A DNA stretch of 64,000 bases from Histomonas meleagridis (Eukaryota > Parabasalia > Tritrichomonadida > Dientamoebidae). The notes beneath the pieces are model-generated. The model was not told the DNA's origin. It did not search any database and saw only the letters and a list, made by a program, of their open reading frames with translations. The stretch's first letter is position 1. Each line of letters opens with the position of its first letter. Positions 1 to 9,163 of this stretch are shown in pieces. Where the stretch lies: positions 81,267-145,266 of the forward strand of contig WSYJ01000155.1 in the NCBI GenBank assembly GCA_020186115.1, written 5' to 3'. Position numbers and translations under genes: made by a program.

Positions 1-2
1 AT

Positions 3-974
3 GCGGAAATATCAAATACTAAACAAACAATAAAATGGTTAAATAAGCCTAAACAAGTACAATTTGATTATACATTAAATGTCTTCCAAATTCCAGATCC
101 AAATAAATTTTATTCAATAGTTTTCTTAAATGGACCAAAGAAGAAATATATTGATGGACCATTTCTTATAGAGATAAAAAGAGATATGAATAAGAAAGAA
201 ATACAACGAATATGTATGAAACATTTTGATTATTTATGGGATAATAAATATAAAACTAAATTATATACAAATACAAAAGAAATTAATCAAATGAAAATAT
301 TTTTCGATAAATTTAATCATAAAAAGAAAAAGAAAACTCAAAAAATTATTATTTCAATAAGTTCATTATATCGATCTTTATCAAAACATTCTTCATTATT
401 AAAACAAGATCAAAGTATTATAGCTAAACGACATATCAAAGCAAAAATAAATCCATTTTATACATCCGATATAAATTGGAATTGTTTATTTAGAGAAACA
501 AAAGAACTTTCGATTCATGGAAGTGGTTCTGGTTCGATAACATTAGATGAATTAATCGAAAAATGTTTTAGAACAACGAAATTGGACACCGCAAATTTAT
601 GGGAATGTCCCCATTGTAATGAGTATGTACAAGCAGAGAAAAACTTGTGCATATGTAAAATGCCAAAGATATTAATGATACATTTGAAGAGATTCCAACA
701 AACTTTACAAGGAATACATCGAAAGATAGAAACAAACGTGATATATCCATTGGAGTTGAAAATGGGTAAATATTTGTGCGATGGAAATGGAGTCGCAAAT
801 TATAAATTGTTCGGTGTCATAGAGCACATCGGATGTATGAACAATGGACACTACATAGCAAAGAACTGCATAAACGGAAACTGGTTCTTGTTCAACGACT
901 CAAGCGCGAGAAGATGCAACGAAGCAAACGTCCACTCGCCGAAGGCGTATATATTGATGTATCAACTGGTGTAA
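3..974 (+). CDS. Ubiquitin-specific protease (USP/UCH family), C-terminal part; 5' end outside window
   Basis: The frame is open from the left window edge to a TAA at 972-974 (323 residues visible), so the gene begins upstream. The C-terminal half has the hallmarks of the USP catalytic fold: a zinc-ribbon pair CPHC...CIC, the box LMIHLKRF, the catalytic-histidine segment GHYIAKN and the FNDSSA segment holding the third catalytic position. The catalytic Cys box is not visible and should lie upstream. The role is removal of ubiquitin from proteins in cytosol or nucleus. The stop reads TAAAA, fitting the trichomonad UAAA poly(A) signal. The first in-window ATG (186) is internal. An 80-nt poly(A) run follows 151 nt downstream (see findings). 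Family call is firm; substrate unknown. Confidence 0.85.
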   Translation, partial: AEISNTKQTIKWLNKPKQVQFDYTLNVFQIPDPNKFYSIVFLNGPKKKYIDGPFLIEIKRDMNKKEIQRICMKHFDYLWDNKYKTKLYTNTKEINQMKIFFDKFNHKKKKKTQKIIISISSLYRSLSKHSSLLKQDQSIIAKRHIKAKINPFYTSDINWNCLFRETKELSIHGSGSGSITLDELIEKCFRTTKLDTANLWECPHCNEYVQAEKNLCICKMPKILMIHLKRFQQTLQGIHRKIETNVIYPLELKMGKYLCDGNGVANYKLFGVIEHIGCMNNGHYIAKNCINGNWFLFNDSSARRCNEANVHSPKAYILMYQLV

Positions 975-1121
975 AAAATGTTTTGTTTTGTGTTTGTTGT
1001 GAATGAAAATGAACTGAATTAAAGTGTTCCGTAATGAGAAATTTCGTATTGATATGAAATTGTATAAAAGTGGGAAAGGAAAAATGTTTTAAACATGTTT
1101 TAGGTGGATATGAATTCACTT

Positions 1122-1125
<4 letters not shown>

Positions 1126-1205
<80 letters not shown>
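1126..1205 (+). repeat. Poly(A) homopolymer, 80 nt
   Basis: An uninterrupted run of 80 A residues lies downstream of the USP stop codon and on the same strand. Nothing comparable exists elsewhere in the window; the next longest homopolymers are about 10-14 nt. Two hypothetical ORFs through it would encode poly-Lys and poly-Phe and are not genes. Confidence 0.95.
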
Positions 1206-1210
<5 letters not shown>

Positions 1211-1354
1211 CTTAACAAGATAAGTCTTTTATGTATTAAATACCCAAGCCTCCAAATGATATTAAATGCTTTGGCATCTCATGAGATCACATAAAACATT
1301 CCAAACATTTAATTTATTAATTGAATTACAAGTGCACTTGTACAGTACAAATTC

Positions 1355-3163
1355 TTATTTCACCTGATACATCTCTTCCACATTTTTACAATGATAAATT
1401 TCATCTGTTTGCCACGAGTTCATCAGATATTCCATGAAATCTGTTGCGAGTGTTTTCAGTTGCTCCAATACTTCTGGCGAACGAAACTTTTCAGCAGCAG
1501 ACACAAGACACGGGCCAAATGTGCCCGATAATATTTGGATGTTTGCTCCTGTTTCACTTTTATGTTCCACAAGTTCTTTCAGGAATCCAACCAAATACAT
1601 TAATGTGTACACATTTATCTTAGGCATTAAATCGATAATGTCATCAAACTTTTTATCTTGTGACATTCGAATGAACTCATCAAACAACGAAATCGGAATT
1701 ACCGAATCGGGCAATAACTCAAACCATTTCAAAAGGATATTAGACAGCTCATGAACGCCAGCTGATGCGATTATTTCGATTGTTCGACTTTTCTGGTTAA
1801 CAACTGAATAAACTAATTCTTTGTCGAACCCGTCATCCATAAACACTCCCCATGTTTCAAAGCATCGCTTTTCTTTCATAGAACTAACAACATAAAACTC
1901 AATAAATGGAATCGGCAATTTCGAATTTTGCGCTTTCTGATTCCACATTTGTTCAACTAATGTAACGTTGAAGTATTGCGTTTCAGCTTTAAGTATCTCA
2001 AAGAATCCGCGTTTCTTACCAACTAAAAATCGTGTTTCAAACCGAATAAGTGTTAAAACTGCAATATCAATGATTTGCGCTTGCTTACACTTTAAACATG
2101 TGGTCGCAATATGCGCAGCAATACGTAAATGATTTCGTGTGCTGACGGGAAAAAGTGAGGAGACCGTTAAGAAAAGTTCCCATGTTCGAAGTAAACAGTC
2201 GTTTGACGCGTTTGATGTCGTCTGCTTGACAAGCTGATAAAACATTTCGTCAACGAGATTCTGGTGCTTGTCGAGAATGGATATGATGGATTGAAGGGTA
2301 GAATCAGGTTGCTCGTTTTTCAGAGAATATTTGATGATCAATTTGGAGAGAGTCGCGGATTCTTTCTTAAGATTGTTGGGAGTGGACTTAAGAAGTGGCT
2401 TCTTTAATGGTGTTTGAGAAAAACTTATAAGTTCTTGAATTGGTATTAACTTCTTTTGAAGAACTCCACCTGTGGAATGTTGACGGAAATTGGCCTTGGC
2501 AAACTCTAAGATGTTATACTGGGCAAGATATGATAGAATACAACTTGTCTCTTGAATTTGTCCAAGATGAAATGTTTCTGAAATAATTGAGTTGATCGAA
2601 AAAACATCTTCAATATCAATGGCTGGATATGGTCCCTTTGGAGGAACTTCTTCTGTTTCACTTTTAAGTTCTGGAATTGGACATTGATTATCTTCAACAC
2701 TTGAAGAAATTTTGAAAGTAGAAACTGCCTTCTTTTGAGCAAAAGTGTTATTCTTTAATTTAGAAGCGCTAGATTCATTTTGATTCGCTTGAAATAGAGC
2801 ACTTTTTGAATGACTCTTTTGATTGGAATTAGAACCAATAAAATAAGTAGGACTTCCTTTGGTTATCTTTGGTTTTGGTGGTTTTCCATAAGAATTTTTC
2901 TCACCATCTGATATTATTTGTGCAGTTTTGCTGGAAATTTGTGGTCTTTGAAACACAGCTTTTTCAGGATCAAAGCCAACAACAGATGATAAAGGAGGCG
3001 GAACAAGGAAATTTTCATTATCTGAAAGTTTAAGACTATTATATGATGATTGATTATTGCTTGTATCATTTGTATCACTTGGAAAAACGGCATCAATGAC
3101 TACATCTGAGTCTCCTTCGCTTTGTAAGCTATGAGGCTCAAAATCAAACCTTCTTTTGCTCAT
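1355..3163 (-). CDS. MyTH4-RhoGAP domain protein with missing arginine finger
   Basis: 602 residues from the first true ATG (3163); the longer reading upstream starts only at GTG. Residues 1-180 are low-complexity, Ser/Asn/Lys-rich. Residues about 220-380 resemble a MyTH4 domain (LVDEMFYQLVKQT, then RTWELFLTVSSLFP and RNHLRIAAHI). Residues about 420-575 form a RhoGAP domain (LPDSVIPISLFDEFI, then MPKINVYTLMYLVGFLK and FGPCLV). MyTH4 followed by RhoGAP is the architecture of ARHGAP39/Vilse. At the place of the usual GIFRVSG loop this protein has GVFMDDG (439-445), so the arginine finger is Met. It may bind Rho GTPases without stimulating hydrolysis, linking them to the cytoskeleton. Domain calls are by eye; MyTH4 is less certain than RhoGAP. 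Confidence 0.75.
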   Translation of the reverse strand: MSKRRFDFEPHSLQSEGDSDVVIDAVFPSDTNDTSNNQSSYNSLKLSDNENFLVPPPLSSVVGFDPEKAVFQRPQISSKTAQIISDGEKNSYGKPPKPKITKGSPTYFIGSNSNQKSHSKSALFQANQNESSASKLKNNTFAQKKAVSTFKISSSVEDNQCPIPELKSETEEVPPKGPYPAIDIEDVFSINSIISETFHLGQIQETSCILSYLAQYNILEFAKANFRQHSTGGVLQKKLIPIQELISFSQTPLKKPLLKSTPNNLKKESATLSKLIIKYSLKNEQPDSTLQSIISILDKHQNLVDEMFYQLVKQTTSNASNDCLLRTWELFLTVSSLFPVSTRNHLRIAAHIATTCLKCKQAQIIDIAVLTLIRFETRFLVGKKRGFFEILKAETQYFNVTLVEQMWNQKAQNSKLPIPFIEFYVVSSMKEKRCFETWGVFMDDGFDKELVYSVVNQKSRTIEIIASAGVHELSNILLKWFELLPDSVIPISLFDEFIRMSQDKKFDDIIDLMPKINVYTLMYLVGFLKELVEHKSETGANIQILSGTFGPCLVSAAEKFRSPEVLEQLKTLATDFMEYLMNSWQTDEIYHCKNVEEMYQVK

Positions 3164-4151
3164 TTTTTTGACATGGTTTACACAAAGTAAACAATTGAAT
3201 TGCAATTTTTCAATGCTTTTGAAAGTTTTCCTGCTCTTAAAAATGAAGCCGATATGAGGTGACTTCACTTCAGTACAAAATTTCGTTATTTCAATGAGAA
3301 GTTTTTCGTTAATTTTTTTAATTGATTATTTTTTTAATACACAAACATAAGAAATAAGTAATATTATGGTTAAAGAGTGCAAACGTTATCTATAAAATCG
3401 AATGTTTTGTATATATTTTGGCTACAAATAGAAAAATTGTGAAGGAGTCATCATGGTTTTTTTAATAAATTTTATTTATATTTTATATTTATAATAAACA
3501 CATATTGGCTAACATGTTTTGCAATTTATACTCTATTTTATGTACACAAAATAATAATATTTTCATTTTATTCACTCATGTTTTTTCTGTCGTTATTTGG
3601 CTTTCAATTACACCAAAAGTGACTTTAACCTTAGCTAAGATGCTAAATATGCTTCAATTCGTTATTTTTGATTCAAAAAAGTTGCTAAGCAATTGAAATA
3701 ATTAATTATTATTTAAAATGATTATATCTATGAATTAGGTCTATAAATCAAAATAAAACACAAGATCCAATATTATTGTTTTAAAGTTTCATATTTAAAT
3801 TTGATAGGAATCTATTGATAAATTATCGAGAAATGAAGGATTTCATAAATAGAAGCTTTTTTGCTTTTTTCTTATTTTAGATACATTATTGTTTCAATTT
3901 TAATAAATATTATAAATTATCCAAATAATAAACACATTACAAGAAAAGTAAACGATAAATTATATTAAAGAAAAAACTTGAAATTTATGGTGATTATGGT
4001 AAAAATGTATTATTTTTTCAAAAATTAAAAGAAAGATATTTTAATTACAAATAAGTGTAACATGTTTATCTTGAGTAGTACTACTTTTATCTGTGATAAT
4101 ACCTTATTATTTTCATTAGAATAATAAAAACATAATTAACGTACAAAAAAG
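3164..4151. other. Intergenic, about 1 kb, no gene seen
   Basis: AT-rich spacer between the divergently transcribed RhoGAP and fibrillarin genes. Short ORFs here have no coding character. It presumably holds both promoters. Confidence 0.6.
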
Positions 4152-4166
4152 ACGTTAAGTCACTTC
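4152..4166 (+). promoter_or_regulatory. Initiator-like element with upstream ACGTTAAG
   Basis: ACGTTAAG immediately followed by TCACTTC, which fits the trichomonad initiator consensus TCA(+1)YW. It would give a leader of about 72 nt for fibrillarin, long for trichomonads, so a nearer start site is possible. The same 15 bases recur at 43127-43141 without a gene behind them. Confidence 0.4.
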
Positions 4167-4233
4167 AATTCCATATATATAGAAACCGTTTAATGTGGTC
4201 GATTCCTTAATTCCATACTTTACAAAATCCAAA

Positions 4234-5151
4234 ATGGACCGAGGAAGAGGCCGTGGAGGAAATAGGGATAATGGATCACGCGGTGGTCGTGGTGGCGGCG
4301 GCCGTGGAGGATTTAAAGATAAAAAATTCAATGGTGATCGAAAAGGCGGAAATGGCGGAAAATTTGATAAAGGTCGTGGCGGTCGCAACGATCGTGGTGG
4401 CAATAATCGTGGCAATCGTGGATCACGTGGAGGAAACAATGATAATAACAATCGTCTTACAATTGAACCATCACCTTTTGAAGGTGTTTTCAAATGCCAT
4501 TCTAAAGCTGATTACTTAGTTACAAAGAACCTTACCCCTGGTAAGAGTGTTTATGGAGAAAAACTCATGTCAGTTGATGGACCAGAAGGACCTGTTGAAT
4601 ATCGTGAATGGAATCCATACCGCTCCAAGATAGGTGCTTGCATTCTTAGTGGTTTGGAAAATATGGGTATCAAACCTGGAAGCAAAGTATTATATCTTGG
4701 TGCATCAACAGGTACAACTATTTCACATGTTTCCGATATTGTTGGTCTTAATGGCCGTGTTTATGGTGTTGAATTTTCTCATATAGTAGCACGCGAATTT
4801 GTTAATTTAGCAAAGATGAGACCTAACATAGTCCCAATTATCGAAGACGCAAGACACCCAGAAAAGTACAGAATGTGCGTTCCTATGGTTGATTGCCTTT
4901 TTGCTGATGTTGCACAACCTGATCAAGCGCGCATCTTCATAATCAATGCAAAACATTTCCTCAAGAATGGTGGATTCTTCATGTTTTGCATCAAGGCAAG
5001 TTGCGTAGACTCAACATTAGAACCTAAAGAAGTTTTTCAGACTCAGACAGAAGAGTTGAAGAAAGAAGGTTTCGTGCCTGAGGAAGAAATAGACTTGGAA
5101 ACGTATCACAGAGGGCACGCAATGGTAATAGGAACCTACAGACCAAACTAA
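4234..5151 (+). CDS. Fibrillarin, box C/D snoRNP 2'-O-methyltransferase
   Basis: 305 residues from ATG 4234; the frame is open further upstream only to a GTG. Residues 1-75 are a Gly/Arg-rich (GAR) domain typical of nucleolar proteins (MDRGRGRGG, RGGRGGGGRGG). The rest matches fibrillarin along its length: a V(Y)GEK(L) segment, EYREWNPYRSKIGACI, the SAM-binding loop VLYLGASTGTTISHVSD, GRVYGVEFS, then DARHPEKYR, DCLFADVAQPDQARI and the closing GHAMVIGTYRP. It methylates ribose in pre-rRNA under guidance of box C/D snoRNAs. Arg codons in the GAR tract are mainly CGT, as in highly expressed trichomonad genes. The stop reads TAAAA. No anomaly seen. Confidence 0.95.
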   Translation: MDRGRGRGGNRDNGSRGGRGGGGRGGFKDKKFNGDRKGGNGGKFDKGRGGRNDRGGNNRGNRGSRGGNNDNNNRLTIEPSPFEGVFKCHSKADYLVTKNLTPGKSVYGEKLMSVDGPEGPVEYREWNPYRSKIGACILSGLENMGIKPGSKVLYLGASTGTTISHVSDIVGLNGRVYGVEFSHIVAREFVNLAKMRPNIVPIIEDARHPEKYRMCVPMVDCLFADVAQPDQARIFIINAKHFLKNGGFFMFCIKASCVDSTLEPKEVFQTQTEELKKEGFVPEEEIDLETYHRGHAMVIGTYRPN

Positions 5152-5332
5152 AATAAATAAATATCAGAAATTTTGCTAAAAAATTTTACGAATGTATTAA
5201 CATTTTTTGTGCTCTAACGAAGATTTGTCAAAAATAATTAATCAATTTTCATCATATTATTACTTTTTTATGAGAAGATCTCTAATTGTTAAATTTGAAA
5301 TCGGGTGCCCCAGAGTACGTTTAGACTCAAAA

Positions 5333-5338
5333 TCATTA
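5333..5338 (+). promoter_or_regulatory. Initiator-like TCATTA
   Basis: TCATTA fits TCAYW and lies about 20 nt upstream of the ATG of the coiled-coil gene at 5356, a normal trichomonad leader length. Confidence 0.4.
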
Positions 5339-5355
5339 AAATTTTAATTTTCTAA

Positions 5356-6321
5356 ATGGAACGCGGTAATCAAATTGCCGCACTAAGAAAACACTCAACA
5401 AAAATAAACCCTCAGGTTTCCGTCAAGCCAGTAACAAAAACTAATCCTAAACCACTACCAATTGAAATTGTTGATATACCAAAAAGCGAAACTCCATTAC
5501 AATCTCAAAAACGCTCACTTACTCAAAAGCTTGTTCATCTTAACACTGAGTATTCAATTGAAGAGCGTAAGAAAGAAAAGCTTCAATCAGATCTTTCACA
5601 ATCACGTTCCCGAACAAAAAGTAATTTCGACTCTTCCACTGAACTCCGTTTAAAAATGATGAGTTCTAGGCTTGACGATCTTCGTAACAATTATGACGAA
5701 AATCTTCATCAACTTGATCGTCTCCGCCATCAACTTGATACACTTCGCGCATCTCTTTACACAAAATCTTCTCCACCTAACAACGCTCTCCCATTTCACC
5801 ACTGCATCACACCACTCAGCGCTCGTGAGCTTTCAATGCTTCCTCCTCGTCACACTCGCGCGTTAACTCTTCAACCTGCAACTTCACACGCATCGATGCG
5901 AACTGTTGACGTGAACAATCTGAGCCAACTGTTATATTTCACTAATACACTTGAGCATGAGAACGAATCACTAACGCAAATCATTTCTGCTCGTCGTACA
6001 TCATTAAGCGAATTACGTTCTGAAGTCACACAACTCGAGTCGCAGTATGATGAGTTGTTGAAACAATGTAATGCAAATGAAAATGAGCAAATCAAAGAAC
6101 TTGTGAAAATTTCTTCAGACATAAGCGCAGCACAAGAAGAAGTTAAATCGCTTCAAAGCGCTTTGTCTGATGAAAAGTCTCAATTTGAATGTGCAAAAAA
6201 TAATATTTTGGATCTCGCAGCAGCGCTCAATTGCGATGGCTGCGAAATTAACTCAAACGACGACGTCATAAAAGTGTTATCAATAATCGAAAAATCTGTT
6301 TCGGAACTTCAGCAGCAATAA
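5356..6321 (+). CDS. Coiled-coil protein of unknown function
   Basis: 321 residues. The N-terminal 55 residues are Lys/Pro-rich and probably disordered. Residues about 50-125 and 190-275 have heptad patterns rich in Leu, Glu, Gln and Arg, typical of long coiled coils; between them is a Pro/Ser/Thr-rich linker with paired His. No catalytic motif. Such proteins in trichomonads are often cytoskeletal or basal-body components, but nothing here proves it. An initiator-like TCATTA precedes the ATG and the stop reads TAAAA. The decayed alpha-actinin copy begins only 22 nt after the stop. Confidence 0.75.
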   Translation: MERGNQIAALRKHSTKINPQVSVKPVTKTNPKPLPIEIVDIPKSETPLQSQKRSLTQKLVHLNTEYSIEERKKEKLQSDLSQSRSRTKSNFDSSTELRLKMMSSRLDDLRNNYDENLHQLDRLRHQLDTLRASLYTKSSPPNNALPFHHCITPLSARELSMLPPRHTRALTLQPATSHASMRTVDVNNLSQLLYFTNTLEHENESLTQIISARRTSLSELRSEVTQLESQYDELLKQCNANENEQIKELVKISSDISAAQEEVKSLQSALSDEKSQFECAKNNILDLAAALNCDGCEINSNDDVIKVLSIIEKSVSELQQQ

Positions 6322-6343
6322 AACATTTTTTTGTTGAGTAAAC

Positions 6344-8808
6344 ATGGCTATTCAATACATCAAAGATAAGGGTATCAAGCTCACAAACATCCAAGCCGAT
6401 GATATTGTCGATAAGAACCTTAAGCTTACATTAGGTCTCACGTGTATGCATCAACAAGTTCCAAATCGAAGATATCTCTGTTGAAGAAGCAACAGCACGT
6501 GATGCTCTTCTTATCTGGTGTAAGAAGAACACCCAAGGCTATGATGGTGTTAACATCACTAACTTCACCACATCATGGTCCTCAGGTCTTGCTTTCTGCG
6601 CATTAATCAACCACTTCCGTCCAGAACTTCTTGACTACAACTCACTTGACAAAGAAAACCATGCCGATAACTGCAAGAAAGCATTCGAAGCCTGCGAGAA
6701 ACTTGGTATCACAGTCTTCCTTGATGTTGAAGATCTTGTTGACACAACACCAGATGACAAATCTGTTGTTACACAAGTTTCCGAATTCTTCCACTTCTTT
6801 GCTTCCGAAACTAAGGTTCTTGCCTTAGCTGAGAAGGCCAAGAAGATTGTTGGAATCCAAAAGCAAATCTACGAACTTAAGAACAACTATGATGAACAAG
6901 CCAAGGTTTTCATGGATGCTCTTAACGAAGCTAAGAACAACTTATTAGCTGATGATTATGAACAAACAGTTCCAAGCGTTAAAGACAAACTTGTCAAAGT
7001 TGTTAAGTTCGGTCGTGATGAACGTCCAAAGCTTGTTGAACTTCGCGGTACAGCCATCAGAACATGGACACAATTAGTATCAAACTGCAATTCACACAAT
7101 CGTCAAATCCCAACACCACCAGAAGGCCTCGAACCAGAAACACTCACCAAGGCACTCGAAGAAACCGAACAAATCCAAGGCAACAGGAGCACCGAACTTA
7201 AGGAAATTTTTCATAACCTTCAAAAGTCAAAGATTGATGACTTCAATGAGAAGTGCGATGCAATTGCCAACAAGTGCAATGAAATCCGTGAGAAGTCCGA
7301 ACAATAAGATATCCTTAATGATCTTCTTGAAGAAGCCAAAGGACTTTCAGCATCAGAACTTCAAGCACCATATGATGAACTTGTTCAACTTCAATTAAAC
7401 ACACGCGCCAAGTACACAGTTTACTCCATCCAAAGCGAAATCGATCAACTCGTTTCACTCTTAACACGTCTCATTGACCAAAAGAGAGCACGTGATATCG
7501 AAAAGGAGAACAAGGCTAAGATCGATGCATACAATGAAAAGGCACAAGACCTTAAGGTATCACTCGAAATCGAAGGCTAACTCGAACAACGCCGTGAACA
7601 CTTCATCAACAAGATCAAGGAAATCACCGAAAAGAGAGAAGGTATCAACAATCTTACCATAAGCTTGAACAAGAAAGTCTTCACCTTGAAATCGAAAACA
7701 CACCACAAGTTATCTCATCAATGTACGCATGTGTTCTTGCACAAGCTACAAACTCATTGAATGAGATCTACAACACAATGGTTCAAAGCTATGATGCTAA
7801 AGCAGCAGAATTCATCGAGCGCATCAAGCCAATCGAAACATCTGCCAAAGAACTCGAAGGTTGACTTGAAGACAAGAAGCAAAAGCTCGAAGAACTTCTT
7901 GGCCAAGCAAAAGCAATCACACCAGAAATCGAACAACTTGATGCACCATTCGAAGAACTTACACAATACAAACTCAACTACAAGGCTAAGGCATCGCCAA
8001 CAGATGTACTCGCTTCAGCAGATGCACTTGTTGCTACAATCAATCACTTGATCCAACACAACGAAGGTGAAATCATTGAAACAAGAAACAGCTCAAAGAT
8101 CTCAGAATACAACGAGAAGGCTAATGTCATTCTTGAAACCGCTAAAGCACTTGAAGCATCACTCGATGGATTTCCAGAATCTAACGAAGAGAAGTTAACA
8201 GCACTCTTCGAGAAGCAAAAGGAAGTTGAAGCCGAAAAAGGCAAAGTCGAAGAAATCCTTCCATTATACGAAGAAATTGAAAAGGATTCACTCGAAACTG
8301 AAGTCGAGAACTCACCGTCAGCCATTTCACAATTCTTCGCTAACACATTAAGACATAGATCCAAGAAGCAGACAAAGCAATTGCAGCTGCTAAGGGTCTC
8401 GAAATCTCTGAAGAACAACTTAACGAATTCCGTGAAACATTCGACCACTTCGACAAGGACAAGAGCAAGACGCTCGAGCCATACGAACTTAACGCGTGCC
8501 TTACATCACTCGGTGAGACTTCTACTGAAGATGAATGCAAGGAAATCATCAAGAAGTACACCGGCGAACAAGAGAAACTCGACTTCGATAACTACGTCAA
8601 GTACATGCTCGACAGATTCTCTAAGGCAGAATCAGCAGACGCAACTAAGGAGGTATTCAGAGCTATCGCACACAATAGCCCAATAATCAACGACGAACAA
8701 TTAGCAAGATACTTCAGCCCAGAAGACGCTGAATACCTTAAATCTGTTATGACACCAGTAGAAGGAGGTTATGACTTCCAACAATGGGTTGACTCAATCT
8801 ACCAATAA
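6344..8808 (+). pseudogene. Alpha-actinin pseudogene, 5'-truncated, several lesions
   Basis: Homology starts abruptly at the last helix of the first calponin-homology domain (YIKDKGIKLTNIQADDIVD), so nearly all of CH1 is missing. It then runs through CH2 (WCKKNTQGYDGVNITNF, SSGLAFCALINHFRPELLDY), a long helical rod with spectrin-like repeats, and a C-terminal calmodulin-like region with one good EF-hand loop DKDKSKTLEPYE, ending in TAA at 8806-8808. Lesions seen: a 2-nt loss near 6447 (with a Trp-to-Cys change beside it), TAA at 7305-7307, TAA at 7578-7580, a 1-nt loss near 7657, TGA at 7862-7864, and a 2-nt gain near 8357. Codon use between lesions is still that of a highly expressed gene, so decay is recent. 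The functional gene would crosslink actin; an intact copy should exist elsewhere. Confidence 0.9.
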
Positions 8809-9163
8809 ATTGATCACATACATTCAATCGTTTAATTTATTTTTTTCTCTTCAAAGTACTTAAATCGTCGTATTCAGATTTTGTTGAACTTTCTCAGAGA
8901 ACTCTTAGAAGAATATAAATTTGATCTTTAGTGTTAGTGGATGTTAAGTCATTTTCGATATGTGGGACTGCTTTAATAAATTTATATATATGTAATATAA
9001 AATAAATTTGGTTGTCAAAAAGCAATTCTTGTGTTTTTTATATTATTTCAAACAGCACTTATTAGAGCATCTTTATATAAAATTTTGTATTTAAATTGAT
9101 CCGACTTTAATTCAAAATGTTTACCAAAAAATTGTGAAGAATTGAAGTGATTTATTTTTCCAC
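8809..9163 (+). other. Intergenic, no gene seen
   Basis: AT-rich spacer between the alpha-actinin pseudogene and the ankyrin pseudogene; no ORF or repeat of note. Confidence 0.5.

Noticed and set aside
892-1294. ORFs with poly-Lys and poly-Phe through the A80 run
   Set aside because: They consist mainly of the homopolymer and have no coding signal on either side.
4195-4233. Longer fibrillarin start
   Set aside because: Begins with GTG; the ATG at 4234 starts directly at the GAR domain. The same reasoning moved starts of the RhoGAP, sirtuin, ALG14, EDC4-like, phosphoesterase, second kinase and winged-helix genes to true ATGs.
6344-8808. Reassigned TAA/TGA codons in the alpha-actinin copy
   Set aside because: Two in-frame TAA and one TGA could suggest recoding, but intact genes here end in TAA or TGA and show no internal ones, and this copy also has indels and a missing domain.
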